From Halorubrum alkaliphilum (GTDB lineage Archaea > Halobacteriota > Halobacteria > Halobacteriales > Haloferacaceae): a DNA stretch of 64,000 nt. A program made the translations under genes and the position numbers. Shown one piece after another: positions 63,954-64,000 of the stretch (position 1 is the first letter of the stretch; every line of letters starts with the position of its first letter). The notes beneath the pieces are model-generated. The model was not told where the DNA came from and made no database searches. It was given only the letters and a program-made list of their open reading frames with translations. The DNA lies in the NCBI RefSeq assembly GCF_017873815.1, contig NZ_JAGGKQ010000011.1:20204-84203 (forward strand), written 5' to 3'.

Positions 63954-64000
63954 GTGACCAAACACCAGCAGCAAGCAGACAGTGAACTCCACGAAGACCA
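63954..64000 (+). CDS. Start of a probable ISH3-family transposase (cut by the window edge)
   Basis: From the GTG at 63954 the frame reads (M)TKHQQQADSELHED to the edge. I recall ISH3-type transposases that begin with a short basic stretch and then QAD-x-E-(I/L)-HEDQLLNFL, so this is a likely match, based on only 15 residues. The 12-base inverted repeat GTCTGCTTGCTG/CAGCAAGCAGAC (63937-63948 and 63969-63980) encloses the start codon and could hold translation down. The IS left end probably lies between 63900 and 63935 but cannot be fixed. Confidence 0.45.
   Translation, partial: MTKHQQQADSELHED

Overview
The window looks like haloarchaeal chromosome, most likely Halorubrum or a close relative (inference). 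It is GC-rich and the predicted proteins are strongly acidic. Many genes have a TATA-like box centred about 26-28 bases before the start codon, which is the leaderless-mRNA layout common in haloarchaea. The gene set is archaeal: RpoL, RPA with its associated proteins, Nop5/fibrillarin, LonB, a TFB-like cyclin protein, sensory rhodopsin I with its transducer, and halobacterial transducers.

Layout. 0-3 kb: the start of a peptide ABC transporter operon (dppA, then dppB running off the left edge) and rpoL. 3-8.5 kb: a family 4 glycosyltransferase and the rpa1-rpap1-rpe single-strand-DNA-binding operon. 8.5-16.3 kb, minus strand: thiolase plus DUF35 partner, the htrI-sopI phototaxis operon, mutL, and a sugar-ABC ATPase. 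16.4-19.8 kb: the divergent sugar-binding protein and two permeases served by that ATPase. 19.8-20.7 kb: a structured non-coding stretch and tRNA-Leu(UAG). 20.7-30.3 kb: housekeeping genes (nth, flpA-nop5, lonB, nadM, a SAM-cleaving enzyme), a one-cyclin TFB-like gene, and a DUF2178/HTH pair behind palindromic operators. 30.6-38.4 kb: a pilus-type ATPase/membrane pair, a methyltransferase, a 23-bp tandem repeat and a large transducer. 38.4-39.6 kb: tRNA-Gly(UCC) followed by direct and inverted copies of its 3' end and an AT-rich patch, which looks like an old integration site. 39.8-51.3 kb: a 7TM histidine kinase and a nitrate assimilation cluster (narK, two tandem nasA paralogues, divergent nirA, usp and small coupled genes). 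51.3-63.5 kb: a thioredoxin-reductase-like flavoprotein, an S9 peptidase, a PerM exporter, a phosphoesterase, twin DUF457 membrane hydrolases, crtI, a GlpA-like flavoprotein and a lactate permease with a possible leader peptide. 63.5-64 kb: a long structured element and the first codons of a probable ISH3-type transposase.

The strongest candidate for something undescribed is a family of three intergenic elements (about 20050-20392 minus, 30351-30515 plus, 63504-63900 plus). Short conserved blocks in fixed order alternate with hairpins. At one hairpin position the stem sequence differs completely between copies but stays complementary. Two copies have a near-identical TATA box at the same end. 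This is the pattern expected of a structured RNA or of a modular palindromic mobile element.
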